This document shows, piece by piece, positions 5,422 to 6,361 of a DNA stretch of 6,361 bases. The notes under the pieces are model-generated. The model was not told where the DNA came from. It saw only the letters and a list, made by a program, of their open reading frames with translations, and made no database searches. Both the position numbers and the translations under genes were made by a program. Source of the stretch: Pseudomonadota bacterium (GTDB lineage: Bacteria; Pseudomonadota; Alphaproteobacteria; Rhizobiales; Rhizobiaceae). Each line of letters starts with the position of its first letter. The first letter of the stretch is position 1. The stretch covers positions 1 through 6,361 of the forward strand of contig JAFAGL010000154.1 of the NCBI GenBank assembly GCA_023422735.1, in the 5' to 3' direction.

Positions 5422-6361
5422 ATGAGGAAGACTGGGATACTGGTGGCGGGCCTTGCAGCCTCGCTGTTTGCCAGCACCGCATTTGCGGATGTGGCGGTTA
5501 AACTTGGCGTGCTGAACGATCGCTCGGGCGTATATTCCGACCTCACGGGCGAGGGCTCCGTTGTTGCGGCTCAGATGGCCGTGGAGGATTTCGGTGCCGA
5601 TAAGGGGATCACCGCCACCATCATTTCGGCCGATCATCAGAACAAGCCGGACATCGCCTCGAACATTGCGCGCCAATGGTATGATCAGGACGGTGTGGAC
5701 GTCATTCTGGATGTGCCGACATCATCCAACGCCTTGGCTGTGGCAGACATTACGCGCGAAAAGAACAAGGTGTTCATCAATTCAGGCGGCGGCACGTCGG
5801 ACCTCACCGGCAAGAATTGCTCGCCGAACACGGTCCACTGGACGTATGACACTTGGCAGCTCGCGCACGGAACAGGCCGTGCAGTGGTAGAAAATGGTGG
5901 CAAGACCTGGTTCTTCGTCGCGGCCGATTACGCTTTCGGCCAGGCGCTGGAGCGGGATACGTCCGAGGTGGTCAAGGAAGCTGGCGGTGAAGTGGTCGGC
6001 TCTGTACGCCACCCGTTCCCTGGCACGGATTTCTCGTCCTTCCTGCTGCAAGCCCAGTCTTCCGGTGCACAGGTTGTCGCGTTCGCAAATGCTGGCGGCG
6101 ATACGATCAACTCGGTGAAACAGGCTGCCGAATTCGGGCTTGTGCAAGGCGGGCAGCAGCTCGTCGGTCTTCTGGTCTTCATCAACGACGTGCATTCATT
6201 GGGTCTGCAAACCGCACAAGGCCTGATGCTGACTTCCAGTTTCTATTGGGACCTGAACGATCAGACCCGTGACTGGTCGGCACGTTTCGAAGAGAAGACC
6301 GGCAAGAAACCTTCGATGGTGCATGCCGGCGTTTATGCGGGCACCTTGCATTACCTAAAGG
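5422..6361 (+). CDS. ABC transporter periplasmic substrate-binding protein, Liv/PBP type I family (3' end missing)
   Basis: The frame is open from ATG 5422 to the window edge, 313 codons, with no stop; family members are usually about 390-410 residues, so roughly a fifth is missing. Residues 1-22 are a Sec signal peptide (MRKTGILVAGLAASLFASTA with FA cleaved before DVAVKLG). The mature part shows type I periplasmic-binding-protein blocks: GVLNDRSGVYSDLTGEGSV, ADHQNKPDIASNIARQWYD, DVPTSSNALAV, INSGGGTSDLTGK and VHWTYDTWQLAHGTG. It resembles the LivK-like group (Peripla_BP_6) of uncharacterised importers common in Rhizobiales rather than classical LivJ/LivK. A very strong ribosome site, GGAGGAGG (5409-5416), lies 5 bases before the ATG, fitting the high level at which binding proteins are made. 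It would supply substrate to the transporter containing LivG/LivF; permease genes are expected downstream. The ligand cannot be told from sequence by eye. Confidence 0.9.
   Translation, partial: MRKTGILVAGLAASLFASTAFADVAVKLGVLNDRSGVYSDLTGEGSVVAAQMAVEDFGADKGITATIISADHQNKPDIASNIARQWYDQDGVDVILDVPTSSNALAVADITREKNKVFINSGGGTSDLTGKNCSPNTVHWTYDTWQLAHGTGRAVVENGGKTWFFVAADYAFGQALERDTSEVVKEAGGEVVGSVRHPFPGTDFSSFLLQAQSSGAQVVAFANAGGDTINSVKQAAEFGLVQGGQQLVGLLVFINDVHSLGLQTAQGLMLTSSFYWDLNDQTRDWSARFEEKTGKKPSMVHAGVYAGTLHYLK

Overview
The window looks like chromosomal DNA of an alphaproteobacterium, most likely of the order Hyphomicrobiales (Rhizobiales; for example the Brucella/Ochrobactrum or Rhizobium/Agrobacterium neighbourhood). 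This is judged from moderately GC-rich coding sequence and the character of the ModA, short ModE, PrtD-type and Liv-type proteins; the genus cannot be fixed from the sequence alone. No insertion sequence, CRISPR array, tRNA or rRNA was seen.

Layout: (1) 1-298, minus strand: the first 99 codons of a PrtD/PrsD-type type I secretion ABC transporter, running off the left edge. (2) 299-696: a divergent intergenic region, strongly AT-rich between about 440 and 560. It holds a near-perfect ModE operator (Mo-box, 636-663), a weaker upstream dyad (512-537) and a short GC hairpin just before the modA ribosome binding site. (3) 697-3682, plus strand: a compact molybdate operon, modA-modB-modC followed by a short, DNA-binding-domain-only modE. 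ModA binds periplasmic molybdate, ModB forms the channel and ModC hydrolyses ATP. The short ModE very probably represses the operon through the Mo-box, and because modE overlaps the end of modC it is probably part of the unit it controls. (4) 3683-3894: an intergenic region and structured leader for a second operon. Its striking part is an SD-containing hairpin, a 22-codon upstream ORF and a second hairpin with a UACG loop inside that ORF. (5) 3895-6361, plus strand: two overlapping LivG- and LivF-type ATPase genes and a periplasmic type I binding protein with a signal peptide, cut by the right edge. They form part of a branched-chain-amino-acid-type (HAAT) ABC importer whose permease genes are not in the window and presumably follow.

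The transport functions are ordinary. The points that deserve attention are regulatory: a ModE without a molybdate-binding domain paired with a clear Mo-box, and the uORF/hairpin leader in front of the Liv-type operon, which I cannot assign to any known RNA class.
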